Source: JBFKPQ01 sp041628225 (lineage in GTDB: Bacteria; Actinomycetota; Acidimicrobiia; Spongiisociales; JAENVV01). Taken from it: a stretch of DNA of 23,162 nucleotides. Shown here piece by piece: positions 7,364 through 14,394 of this stretch. Both the position numbers and the translations under genes were made by a program. The stretch covers positions 1-23,162 of the forward strand of contig JBFKPQ010000021.1 in assembly GCA_041628225.1 (NCBI GenBank). The letters are read 5' to 3'. The notes under the pieces are model-generated. The model was not told the DNA's origin. It made no database searches and saw nothing but the letters and a program-made list of their open reading frames with translations. The stretch's first letter is position 1. Every line of letters begins with the position of its first letter.

Positions 7364-8448
7364 GCGAGCAGACGGCGCTCGGCCTCGGTCAGCCGCAGAT
7401 CGAGTGACGGCTCGGCGGGATCCGACGCCAGACGACGCAGGAGGGCGACGAGTCCCGTGAAGTCGGCCAGCGAGATCGTTTCCGGGGCGACGCGAGCCGG
7501 CCGTTCGCCCTCTTGGACTGCAGCGATGTCTGCCATGTTGTGATAATTGCCGAGCGGAAGACACAGGCAGGTAGCGGCATAACCGAAGGCACCGAAGGCG
7601 GTTGCCTCGCACGACCCGCCCACCATGAGTTTTCGCTGCCATGCGAACGACGACCGCCTCGCCAGCGCTCTCGCGGTGGCGGTTGCTCGGTTGGTGAGGT
7701 CGGCGTCGAACGAGGAGGAGGCATCTCCGACACGGACGATGGGTCCGCCTCCGATCGGAGAGTCCACGAAACTCCGGCTCATCTCGACGCAGATGATCTC
7801 GGCATCGGCTGGCAAGACCTGCGCCTCACAGGCGGCGATCGCTCCCACGAACCCAACCTCTTCGGCTCTCGTCAGCAGGAGCCCGACATCGGGGGTCGAG
7901 TGTCGCAGGTCGTCGAAGGCCGAGAGAACCGCGGCGACACCCGCCAGGTCATCGATGGCGTGGGCGCGCAACCGATCACCTCGCACACCGAGATCTCGGG
8001 CACGAAACCGCCAACGACCCAGGTCACCGGGCTCGGGCTTCGGGCCGCCGCCCCGCAACCGAAGCGTGCCGGTCCGGCGTCGCCCTTCGACGACCAACTC
8101 CTCCACCCGGGCGCTGCGCACCCCACGCGGGGTGTGGATCTCGACGGGAGCGTCTTCGAAATACGGGTCGAGCACGCCACCACGGAACTCGAAACGGTGG
8201 GCGTTGCTCGCGGTCTCGGGACCGATGAGGAACCCCGGGTGATCGAGGTGGGCGGTGAGCCACGTGTGTGGACGTCCGCGGCGCCGCCGGAAGGTGATGA
8301 GCAGGTTGCCGGATGGGTCTTTCCGGAGTCGCAGATCCGAGCGGCGCGCCACCCACGCTTCCACCCACGCGACGGCGCGCTCTTCGCGCCCTGCCACGGA
8401 CAGCCGGTCGGTCAGTTGCTCGAGCCAGGTGATGTGGCGTGCGCTCAC
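7327..8448 (-). CDS. M42/M28-type zinc metallopeptidase
   Basis: This 373-residue protein has the di-metal ligand pattern of clan MH aminopeptidases: His67 and Asp69 in TAHLDHPGF, the bridging aspartate in AIDDLAG (166-167), the catalytic Glu196/Glu197 pair in RAEEVGF, a Glu222 ligand and His303 in NYHNM. The order and spacing fit M42 (glutamyl aminopeptidase/FrvX-like), with the usual inserted beta domain between the first two ligands. It lacks a signal peptide, so it is cytosolic. It is the last gene of the udgB-sufD-Rieske-sufC unit: its GTG start overlaps the sufC stop as GTGA. Why a peptidase is joined to the suf genes is not evident. Confidence 0.87.
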   Translation of the reverse strand: MSARHITWLEQLTDRLSVAGREERAVAWVEAWVARRSDLRLRKDPSGNLLITFRRRRGRPHTWLTAHLDHPGFLIGPETASNAHRFEFRGGVLDPYFEDAPVEIHTPRGVRSARVEELVVEGRRRTGTLRLRGGGPKPEPGDLGRWRFRARDLGVRGDRLRAHAIDDLAGVAAVLSAFDDLRHSTPDVGLLLTRAEEVGFVGAIAACEAQVLPADAEIICVEMSRSFVDSPIGGGPIVRVGDASSSFDADLTNRATATARALARRSSFAWQRKLMVGGSCEATAFGAFGYAATCLCLPLGNYHNMADIAAVQEGERPARVAPETISLADFTGLVALLRRLASDPAEPSLDLRLTEAERRLLAQSGSRQVTPSA

Positions 8449-9179
8449 AGGCCCAGGCGCGCCCGCACCGATTCGTACCCGCCGGCCTCGAGCTTGTCGG
8501 CCAACTCCGGGCCACCCGACTCGACGATGCGCCCCTCCATCATCACGTGGATCCGATCCGGAGTCATGTACTGGAGTATGCGCGAGTAGTGGGTGATCAT
8601 GAGGACGCCAACGTCGGGAGACCGCATCCGTTCCACGGCTTCGGCGACCTCGCGCACCGCATCGATGTCCAGTCCCGAGTCGATCTCGTCGATCACGGCC
8701 ACCTTGGGGCCCAGCACGGCGAGCTGGAAGATCTCGGATCGCTTCTTCTCGCCTCCCGAGAGGTCGTCGTTGACCGCCCGGCCGAGAAACCGTTCCATCC
8801 CGAACTGGCGGGCCGCCGTTTCGATGGCTGCCTCAGTTTCGGCCGGGGTCATGCCGCGTTCGGCACAGGCTTCGCGCATCAATTCCACCAGTGCCACACC
8901 GGCCACTTCCACGGGATACTGGAACGCCTGCAGGAGACCGCGGCGGGCACGCTCGTGCACCGGGAGTGCGAACACGTCGACGTCGCCCATGCGGGCCGTG
9001 CCGGACACGGTGTAATCGTCCTTCCCGGTCAACACGTGACACAGCGTCGACTTGCCGGAGCCGTTGGGGCCCATGATGGCGTGGATCTCTCCGAAAGGGA
9101 TGGTCAGATCGACGCCCCGCAGAATCTGGGTGTCGTCGACTTCGGCGGTCAGATCGGCGATGGCGAGCGCTGCGCTCAT
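8445..9179 (-). CDS. sufC: SufC ATPase (copy 2), Fe-S cluster assembly
   Basis: The 244-residue protein is a second complete SufC. Walker A is GPNGSGKST (37-45), the Q-loop is in AFQYPV (85-90), the signature is LSGGEKKRSE (140-149), Walker B is VAVIDEIDSGLD (160-171) and the H-loop histidine is His197. The DSGLDID motif and the MITHYSRIL and DRIHVMMEGRIVESGG segments are SufC hallmarks. By eye it is far from identical to the copy at 1285-2037, so this is not a recent duplication. ATG 9179 overlaps the Rieske stop (ATGA), giving tight coupling with rieske and sufD, its likely partners. The frame stays open upstream to 9494, but that stretch reads the Rieske gene out of frame. Confidence 0.95.
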   Translation of the reverse strand: MSAALAIADLTAEVDDTQILRGVDLTIPFGEIHAIMGPNGSGKSTLCHVLTGKDDYTVSGTARMGDVDVFALPVHERARRGLLQAFQYPVEVAGVALVELMREACAERGMTPAETEAAIETAARQFGMERFLGRAVNDDLSGGEKKRSEIFQLAVLGPKVAVIDEIDSGLDIDAVREVAEAVERMRSPDVGVLMITHYSRILQYMTPDRIHVMMEGRIVESGGPELADKLEAGGYESVRARLGL

Positions 9180-9502
9180 GAGGTGACTCCGGACTCGAGG
9201 TGGATGCGGACGATGCCATCGACCACTTCGGTGACATAGACAGGGACTGGACGGGTAGCCGGCAACGACCCGGGTTCGCCGGAACGAAGATCGAACTCGG
9301 AGCCGTGGCGGGGACACTCGACCTCGCCATCGAAGACCTCGCCTTCCGACAGCGACGCCTCGGCATGACTGCACCGGTCTCCGATCGCATAGACGTCGTC
9401 GCCAAACCGGAACAAAGCGATGCGCCAATCGTCCTTTTCGACCCGGACACCGGCCCCTTCGGGAAGGGCGTCGATCGGCCCGACAGTGATCCACTCCCCC
9501 AT
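9176..9502 (-). CDS. Rieske [2Fe-2S] ferredoxin-like protein of the suf cluster
   Basis: The 108-residue protein is a single Rieske domain. The [2Fe-2S] ligands are Cys44 and His46 (GDRCSHAEA) and Cys63 and His66 (ECPRHGSEF). It resembles the small ferredoxin subunits of aromatic-ring dioxygenases, and databases usually label it so. A gene of this kind between sufD and sufC is known in other actinobacterial suf clusters, for example Streptomyces. An electron-donor role in cluster assembly is inferred from that context. Its ATG shares the final base of the sufD stop (TGATG), with a GGGGAGGG ribosome binding site, and its own stop overlaps the sufC ATG. Confidence 0.93.
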   Translation of the reverse strand: MGEWITVGPIDALPEGAGVRVEKDDWRIALFRFGDDVYAIGDRCSHAEASLSEGEVFDGEVECPRHGSEFDLRSGEPGSLPATRPVPVYVTEVVDGIVRIHLESGVTS

Positions 9503-10791
9503 CAGACCCTCCCCTCGGCCTGCGCTGCGACGAACTTGGCGTTCACCGCTCGGCGCACCGGTTCGGCCACCATCTGGGCGGGTAGCTTACCGATGACCTC
9601 TTCGAAGAACCCTCGCACGAGCAAGCGCTCGGCGCGCTCCGGGCTCAGACCGCGCGACTGCAGGTAGTAGAGATGCTCCGACTCGAGAGGTCCGACCGTC
9701 GAGCCGTGCCCGCAGACGACGTCGTCACAGAGAATCTCGAGGTTGGGGACCGAATGCGCCTTGGCGCCTTCGGACAGCACCAGGTTGCGATTGGTCTCGA
9801 AGGCCGACGTGTTCGTTGCGCCTTCGTGGATCTTCAGCAAGCCCGTGAACACCGACTCGGCATCATCCACGACGGCGCCCTTCAAGAAGACGTTCGAGGA
9901 CGTGTTCCGCCCGCGATGATGGATCACCATCCGATAGTCCATGACCTGTTCGCCATCCCCGAACGACACACCGTCCAGCTCGACCGAGGATCCGTCGCCG
10001 TCGAGGTCGACACCGATGTCGAGGCGTCCGAGTGCGCCGCCGAGCCCCACCTCGCCGACCACGGCCCCGGCGTCGCGGCCAAGCCGAAGACGCTGATAGC
10101 CGATGCCGTGGGTTCTGCGGCCGAGGTTCTGAAGTGTGGTCAGCCGCAAGCGGGAACCGTCGCCGACGAGCGCTTCGATCTGCGGCGACATCACCATGAA
10201 GCCTTCGGATGAACGGAAGACGACGAGGAGATGCAATTCGGAGTTCTCGGCCAGGACGATGCTCAGATGCGGGAACGACACGGTGTTCGGCGTGGTGGCC
10301 TGCACCTCGACGACGATGAGCTCCGACGATCCGCCGTTGCGATCGGTTCGAATCGCCAGCCCGTCCGTGCCGAATGCTCGATGGGCTGCCGCGAAGATGT
10401 CGTCTTGACCGACGCCCCAGCCGACCTGGGTGCCATCCAGCTCGTGGACGGCTTCGGCGAGCCGGCTCACCGCCACGCCCGCCGGCGGGTCGGCGATCGA
10501 GACCACCGAACCGTCGATGATCACCGAGTGATCGACGTCGCCGACGTACGGCGAGGTACCCATCGCCACACCCGGTGCGTCGGCCAGGTGCAGGTCGTGC
10601 AGGTCGAAATCGAGGTCGATGTACCGCCACAACTCTTCCGTAGGGCTGGGCATGGCAGATCGTTCGAACGCCTCGAAGCCGGCGCGCCGGCGGTCGATCA
10701 CCCAATCCGGTAGTCCGTCGAGATCGCGCTCGAGCGCTGTTCGTTCCAGTGAAACCACGTCGTTGACAACTCCTGCCGAAGGAGACGCCAT
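9502..10791 (-). CDS. sufD: SufD scaffold subunit, Fe-S cluster assembly
   Basis: The 429-residue protein pairs with SufB and SufC in the SufBCD scaffold. The C-terminal half is the parallel beta-helix of the SufBD family, with MVIHHRGRNTSSNVFLKGAV-like repeats and the conserved block CGHGSTVGPLESEHLYYLQSRGL. His362 in that block matches the functionally important histidine of SufD proteins. The N-terminal PSPTEELWRYIDL motif is also typical of SufD. I chose ATG 10791, which gives a normal length; the frame remains open upstream only because it runs antiphase through udgB. The gap to udgB is 35 nt. A weak TAGTGG sits 7 nt before the ATG, so an internal leaderless start is possible. Confidence 0.95.
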   Translation of the reverse strand: MASPSAGVVNDVVSLERTALERDLDGLPDWVIDRRRAGFEAFERSAMPSPTEELWRYIDLDFDLHDLHLADAPGVAMGTSPYVGDVDHSVIIDGSVVSIADPPAGVAVSRLAEAVHELDGTQVGWGVGQDDIFAAAHRAFGTDGLAIRTDRNGGSSELIVVEVQATTPNTVSFPHLSIVLAENSELHLLVVFRSSEGFMVMSPQIEALVGDGSRLRLTTLQNLGRRTHGIGYQRLRLGRDAGAVVGEVGLGGALGRLDIGVDLDGDGSSVELDGVSFGDGEQVMDYRMVIHHRGRNTSSNVFLKGAVVDDAESVFTGLLKIHEGATNTSAFETNRNLVLSEGAKAHSVPNLEILCDDVVCGHGSTVGPLESEHLYYLQSRGLSPERAERLLVRGFFEEVIGKLPAQMVAEPVRRAVNAKFVAAQAEGRV

Positions 10792-10826
10792 GCTATTACC
10801 ACTACGCGGAGAGGGGAAACTCGGCT

Positions 10827-11495
10827 TCAGAGCCGTCGGCGCGCCGACTCGAACACCTCCCGGAGCATCGATTCGGTCAGTCGACCCGTGAAGGTGTTCT
10901 GCTGGGACGGGTGATACGAACCGATCAGGTCCGGATGGTCGCCCAGCGGCACCTGGACGCCGTGACCGAATCGGGGCTTGGGTACCGGGACGGGGGCGCC
11001 TCGGAACCGCAGCAAACGCAGAACCTGGTCGAAGGCCATGCCGCCGAGCGCCACGATCACCCGGACGTCTCCGAGGGCCGCCAACTCCTCTGCCAACCAG
11101 CCCTGGCATGTCGCTCGCTCGTCCGCCGTGGGTCGGTTCTGCGGCGGCGCACAGTGCACGATCGACGTCACGTAGGCGTCGCAGAGTGTGAGCCCATCGT
11201 CGCGATCCGTCGAGGTCGGCTGGTTGGCGAATCCCGTCTGATGGAGCGCCCGGTACAGCCAGTCTCCGCTGCGATCGCCCGTGAACATCCGGCCGGTCCG
11301 GTTGGCCCCGTGCGCGGCGGGGGCCAATCCCACGATCAGAAGACGAGCGCCAGCATCGCCGAATCCCGGCACCGGACGACCCCAGTACTCCTCGTCTCGG
11401 AACGAGGCTCGCTTCGTGGCTGCCACCTCTTCGCGCCACGCCACCAGCCGGGGACAGGCGCGGCACTCGGCAATGCGTTCGGCGAGCTCGTGCAC
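10827..11495 (-). CDS. udgB: Family 5 uracil-DNA glycosylase (UdgB), [4Fe-4S]
   Basis: This 222-residue enzyme removes uracil and some other damaged bases from DNA. The cluster ligands are probably Cys11 and Cys14 (ECRACPR) plus Cys115 and Cys130 (HCAPPQNRPTADERATC). The active-site loop GLAPAAHGANRTGRMFTGD (56-74) has the family 5 form (GLAPA) rather than the GEAPG form of family 4. The second motif, SYHPSQQNTFTGRLTESML, also fits. The start is GTG at 11495, preceded by TAGGGT and 6 nt, so it is probably leaderless. It appears to head the sufD-Rieske-sufC-peptidase unit, so a DNA-repair enzyme that needs an Fe-S cluster would be transcribed with part of the machinery that makes clusters. Confidence 0.93.
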   Translation of the reverse strand: MHELAERIAECRACPRLVAWREEVAATKRASFRDEEYWGRPVPGFGDAGARLLIVGLAPAAHGANRTGRMFTGDRSGDWLYRALHQTGFANQPTSTDRDDGLTLCDAYVTSIVHCAPPQNRPTADERATCQGWLAEELAALGDVRVIVALGGMAFDQVLRLLRFRGAPVPVPKPRFGHGVQVPLGDHPDLIGSYHPSQQNTFTGRLTESMLREVFESARRRL

Positions 11496-11501
11496 GCCGT
11501 C

Positions 11502-11507
11502 ACCCTA
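11502..11507 (-). promoter_or_regulatory. -10 box of udgB and the downstream suf unit (leaderless)
   Basis: TAGGGT on the minus strand lies 6 nt before the GTG start at 11495. It is the only clear promoter for udgB-sufD-Rieske-sufC-M42 apart from a weak possibility before sufD. Confidence 0.6.
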
Positions 11508-11550
11508 TCCGGTCCGGCTCGCCGCGAACCTTTTTCGCGATTCCGACGGT

Positions 11551-11564
11551 TGGAACCAGTTCCA
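11551..11564. promoter_or_regulatory. Palindrome upstream of the sigma gene promoter
   Basis: TGGAAC-CA-GTTCCA is an inverted repeat with perfect 6-bp arms, ending 13 bases before the -35 box of the sigma gene. The position suits an activator site or the edge of a repressor site. The 2-nt centre does not fit the actinobacterial LexA box, which has 4 nt between the arms. Confidence 0.35.
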
Positions 11565-11577
11565 TGGCATTTTCCAA

Positions 11578-11606
11578 TTGCGCAGCGAGAGGCAGGCTGA
11601 TACGTT
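11578..11606 (+). promoter_or_regulatory. Promoter of the sigma factor gene
   Basis: TTGCGC (11578-11583), a 17 nt spacer and TACGTT (11601-11606) form a normal principal-sigma promoter. Transcription from about 11613 gives a leader of about 28 nt carrying the AGAAGGGG ribosome binding site before the GTG at 11641. Confidence 0.6.
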
Positions 11607-11640
11607 GCTGGGGCGGCCTGGGCGAAGAAGGGGTAACTAG

Positions 11641-12573
11641 GTGGCGACACGGCGCAGAGAAGGCGCATCGGTTTCAGACACCGTTGGCATCTATCTCGAA
11701 CGAGTTTCGGACCACACCCTCCTGACCGCCGAAGACGAGGTGCGGCTGGCGCGGGCGATGGAAGCCGGTCGCAAGGCACAGGCCAAGCTCGACACCGGCG
11801 ATCCACTCACGCCCACCGAGCGCGCCAAGTTGTTCCGCCTGATCCACGGTGGCGAAGAAGCCAAGATGGCCTTCATCCGCTCCAACCTGCGCCTCGTGAT
11901 CTCGATCGCCAAGCGTTATTCGGGTCGCGGCCTCGACCTGCTCGACCTCATCCAAGAGGGCAATCTGGGCCTGATCCGCGCCGTCGAGAAGTTCGACTGG
12001 CGGAAGGGCTTCAAGTTCTCGACCTACGCCACCTGGTGGATACGGCAAGCCATCACGCGCGGTTTGGGCAACCAGGCACGCACGATTCGCTTGCCGGTGC
12101 ACATGGTCGACGTCGTGCGCACCGTGCAGGAGACGGAGCAGCTGCTGTCCGAGGAGCTGCGTCGATCACCGTCGCGCCAGGAGATCGCCGAGGCGTCCGG
12201 CCTCGACCTGGAGCGAGTCGAAGCTGCGCTGGCCGCACCGTCGGACACCGTTTCGCTCGACCGCCCGGTCGGCGACGACGGCGATGCCGAATTGCAGGAC
12301 TTCGTCGAGGACGAGCGCATGCCCGATCCTTTCGGGCACGCCGCAGAGGTGATGCGCCGCCAGCACCTCATCGACGCGCTCGGCCTCCTCGAGGAGACGG
12401 AGCAGAAGATCCTCTTGCTCCGCTTCGGTCTCGACGGCGGCGAGCCCCGCACGCTGTCGGACGTCGGCAAGATGTTCAACCTGACCCGTGAACGGGTTCG
12501 CCAGATCGAAGGGCGGGCCCTGGCCAAACTCCGCCACCCGTCATCCCTCATCGAACTCGAGTCCCTGCTCTAG
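11641..12573 (+). CDS. Principal-type (group 1/2) sigma-70 factor
   Basis: The 310-residue protein has the full sigma-70 layout: region 1.2 at about 11-45 (DTVGIYLERVSDHTLLTAED), region 2 at 77-141 with the core-binding and -10-melting segment LDLIQEGNLGLIRAVEKFD and FKFSTYATWWIRQAI, region 3 at about 145-215, and the region 4.2 helix-turn-helix at 270-298 (TLSDVGKMFNLTRERVRQIE). There is no long acidic N-terminal extension, so it resembles SigB/HrdA-D group 2 factors in size. It could also be the primary factor of a lineage with a short N-terminus; the window does not decide. The start is GTG, supported by AGAAGGGG. A small membrane protein gene begins on the last base of the stop codon. Confidence 0.93.
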   Translation: MATRRREGASVSDTVGIYLERVSDHTLLTAEDEVRLARAMEAGRKAQAKLDTGDPLTPTERAKLFRLIHGGEEAKMAFIRSNLRLVISIAKRYSGRGLDLLDLIQEGNLGLIRAVEKFDWRKGFKFSTYATWWIRQAITRGLGNQARTIRLPVHMVDVVRTVQETEQLLSEELRRSPSRQEIAEASGLDLERVEAALAAPSDTVSLDRPVGDDGDAELQDFVEDERMPDPFGHAAEVMRRQHLIDALGLLEETEQKILLLRFGLDGGEPRTLSDVGKMFNLTRERVRQIEGRALAKLRHPSSLIELESLL

Positions 12574-12842
12574 TGGACGCAGTACGCGATCTGGCGGGCC
12601 AGCCGCTGTTCATCACCATGATCGTCGCCGGCGTGGGCGGCGTGGCAGGAGGATTCTTCGCCGGAAGGCGCGCCAACACGCTGGCATCGGCCTTCATCGG
12701 GGCCATCGTCGGAACGATCGTGGCACTGGTGGTGCGCGGCGCCCAAGTGTATGCGCCCGTGGCGATCGACGGCTTCTCGCTCGTATGGGCGATCCTGGGC
12801 GGAGCGTTTGGCGCCTATGTGATCGGGCGGTCGCCCGGCTGA
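12573..12842 (+). CDS. Small glycine-rich membrane protein, unknown function
   Basis: The 89-residue protein has about three hydrophobic segments (roughly 12-30, 36-56 and 67-86) with GxxxG-type glycine spacing such as AGVGGVAGGFFAG, suggesting tightly packed membrane helices. I do not recognise a family with certainty; it recalls small GlsB/YeaQ-like or glycine-zipper proteins, but the match is weak. The GTG start shares one base with the sigma factor stop (TAGTG), so it is translated by re-initiation after the sigma factor. The membrane location and the coupling raise a possible regulatory tie to the sigma factor, which is inference only. The stop codon abuts the sufB stop on the other strand. 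Confidence 0.72.
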   Translation: MDAVRDLAGQPLFITMIVAGVGGVAGGFFAGRRANTLASAFIGAIVGTIVALVVRGAQVYAPVAIDGFSLVWAILGGAFGAYVIGRSPG

Positions 12843-14255
12843 TCAGCCGACCGCACCGGCCGCGGCCATGTTCAGCTCGATCAGTCGGTTCATCTCGACC
12901 GCGTACTCCATCGGGAGTTCCTTGACGATCGGCTCGATGAACCCCGCCACCACCATCGACGTCGCCTGGTCTTCCGTCAGCCCACGCGCCATCAGATAGA
13001 ACAACTGCTCCTCGCCGACCTTCGAGACCGACGCCTCGTGACCGATCTCGGCATCGTTCTCCTCGATCTCCATGTACGGGTAGGTGTCGGAGCGTGAGTG
13101 CTCGTCGAGGATCAGCGCATCACAGCGCACGAACGACCTGACGTGCTCGGCGCCCGGTTCGACACGCACGAGTCCTCGATACCCGGCGCGTCCCCCGCCT
13201 TTCGAGATCGACTTCGACACGATGGTCGACGTCGTGTCCGAGGCGGCGTGCACCATCTTGGCTCCGGCATCCTGGTGCTGGCCCTCGCCGGCGAAGGCGA
13301 TCGACAGCACTTCTCCGTGGGCACCTGGCTCCAGCATCCACACGGCCGGGTACTTCATGGTCAGCTTCGAACCGAGGTTGCCGTCGATCCACTCCATGGT
13401 CCCGTTGCCGTAGACCGCGGCGCGCTTGGTCACGAGGTTGTACACGTTGTTCGACCAGTTCTGGATGGTCGTGTAGCGGCAGCGGCCGCCCTTCTTCACG
13501 ACGATTTCGACGACGGCCGAGTGCAACGAATCCGACGAATAGACCGGAGCCGAACAACCCTCGACGTAGTGGCAGAAGGCCCCTTCGTCGATGATGATCA
13601 GCGTCCGCTCGAACTGGCCCATGTTCTGGGCGTTGATGCGGAAGTACGCTTGCAGCGGCTGATCGACGTGGACGCCGGGCGGGACGTAGATGAACGATCC
13701 ACCTGACCACACGGCTGAGTTGAGAGCCGCGAACTTGTTGTCGTTGGGCGGGATCACCGTGCCCATGTACTCCTGCACGATCTCCGGATACTCGCGAACC
13801 GCCGTGTCCATGTCGCAGAACAGGACACCGAGCTCTTCGAGGTCCTCACGATTGCGGTGATACACGACTTCTGACTCGTATTGCGCGGTGACACCAGCCA
13901 GATACTTCCGCTCGGCTTCGGGAATGCCGAGCTTCTCATATGTCTCTTTGATGGACTCCGGGACCATGTCCCAGTCCTTGGCCTGACCGTCCATCGGCTT
14001 GACGTAGTAGAAGATGTCGTCGAAGTCGATGTCGTCGAGGGCACCCCCGCCACCCCAGGTCGGGATGGGCTTGCGCAAGAAGCGCTTGTACGACTTCAAC
14101 CGGAAGTCCAACATCCAGTCGGGCTCTTCCTTGATCGCCGACATCTGTCGGATGATCTCCTCGTTCAGGCCCTTCTGGGGCTTGAAGACGTAGTCGGCTT
14201 CGGAGTCGTGCCATCCGAGTTTGTAGGCACCGAGGTCGATGTCAACGGTTGCCAT
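12843..14255 (-). CDS. sufB: SufB scaffold subunit, Fe-S cluster assembly
   Basis: The 470-residue protein is the core scaffold on which new clusters form with SufC and SufD. It has the typical N-terminus (LNEEIIRQMSAIKEEPDWML), the SGGSFIYVPPGVHVDQPLQ block, EGCSAP, and the C-terminal GHEASVSKVGEEQLFYLMARGL. By recalled alignment with E. coli SufB, the position of Cys405 appears to be serine in HSRSDTYPYME, while Cys378 in FVRCDALIL is kept; this should be checked by alignment. No intein is present, unlike in mycobacterial SufB. The ATG has a CAGGAG ribosome binding site. The gene stands alone on its own promoter. It is separated from sufD by the sigma factor pair and udgB, although strand and order still match a classical sufB-sufD-Rieske-sufC series. 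Confidence 0.96.
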   Translation of the reverse strand: MATVDIDLGAYKLGWHDSEADYVFKPQKGLNEEIIRQMSAIKEEPDWMLDFRLKSYKRFLRKPIPTWGGGGALDDIDFDDIFYYVKPMDGQAKDWDMVPESIKETYEKLGIPEAERKYLAGVTAQYESEVVYHRNREDLEELGVLFCDMDTAVREYPEIVQEYMGTVIPPNDNKFAALNSAVWSGGSFIYVPPGVHVDQPLQAYFRINAQNMGQFERTLIIIDEGAFCHYVEGCSAPVYSSDSLHSAVVEIVVKKGGRCRYTTIQNWSNNVYNLVTKRAAVYGNGTMEWIDGNLGSKLTMKYPAVWMLEPGAHGEVLSIAFAGEGQHQDAGAKMVHAASDTTSTIVSKSISKGGGRAGYRGLVRVEPGAEHVRSFVRCDALILDEHSRSDTYPYMEIEENDAEIGHEASVSKVGEEQLFYLMARGLTEDQATSMVVAGFIEPIVKELPMEYAVEMNRLIELNMAAAGAVG

Positions 14256-14289
14256 TGGTCACTCCTGAAATATCACTATCTGCATAGGG

Positions 14290-14318
14290 ACAATACCACT
14301 CGCCCCCGTTTGTGGAAA
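14290..14318 (-). promoter_or_regulatory. Candidate sufB promoter
   Basis: On the minus strand, TTTCCA (14318-14313), a 17 nt spacer and TATTGT (14295-14290) form a plausible promoter giving a leader of about 28 nt with a CAGGAG ribosome binding site. The -35 falls inside the palindrome at 14306-14321. Confidence 0.45.
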
Positions 14319-14321
14319 CGG
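14306..14321. promoter_or_regulatory. Palindromic site 1 at the sufB promoter
   Basis: CCGTTT-GTGG-AAACGG has perfect 6-bp arms. It covers the proposed sufB -35 box. A near copy lies 46 bp upstream, which suggests a regulator binding twice. Confidence 0.4.
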
Positions 14322-14384
14322 ACCGCCATCGGGAGCGGTTCGTGGAGCGGGCCGTTTGCGGAAACGCGCTGGCGGAACCGGGCC
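14311..14384 (+). repeat. Four imperfect 13-14-base repeats upstream of sufB
   Basis: Units begin at 14311, 14341, 14357 and 14371. They share the theme G-Y/C-GGAA/G-N-CGGNCC, for example GTGGAAACGGACC and GCGGAACCGGGCC. Units three and four are adjacent. Together with the two palindromes, they fill most of the 139-base gap between the small membrane protein gene and sufB. The similarity is imperfect and partly driven by GC content. Confidence 0.35.
14352..14367. promoter_or_regulatory. Palindromic site 2 upstream of sufB
   Basis: The core CGTTT-GCGG-AAACG (14353-14366) differs from site 1 by one base in the centre. It lies upstream of the core promoter of sufB and downstream of the preceding gene's stop. 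Confidence 0.38.
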
Positions 14385-14394
14385 GCCGGCGGCG

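Noticed and set aside
8445..9494. Upstream in-frame extension of sufC copy 2 to 9494
   Set aside because: The extra 105 codons read the Rieske gene out of phase; ATG 9179 with an ATGA overlap gives the normal SufC length.
11551..11564. TGGAACCAGTTCCA considered as a LexA (SOS) box near udgB
   Set aside because: Gram-positive LexA boxes have the form CGAAC-N4-GTTCG; here the centre is 2 nt and the outer bases do not fit.
12836..12849. Perfect 14-bp palindrome CGGCTGATCAGCCG at the abutting stop codons of the small membrane protein and sufB
   Set aside because: With no loop, it cannot form a normal terminator hairpin. Two facing TGA stops after similar Ala/Gly-rich ends create most of it, so chance is likely.
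14382..14393. GCCGCCGGCGGC considered as a terminator for the 129-residue membrane protein gene
   Set aside because: It has no loop and no T-rich tail on the minus strand; GC-rich palindromes of this sort are common by chance here.
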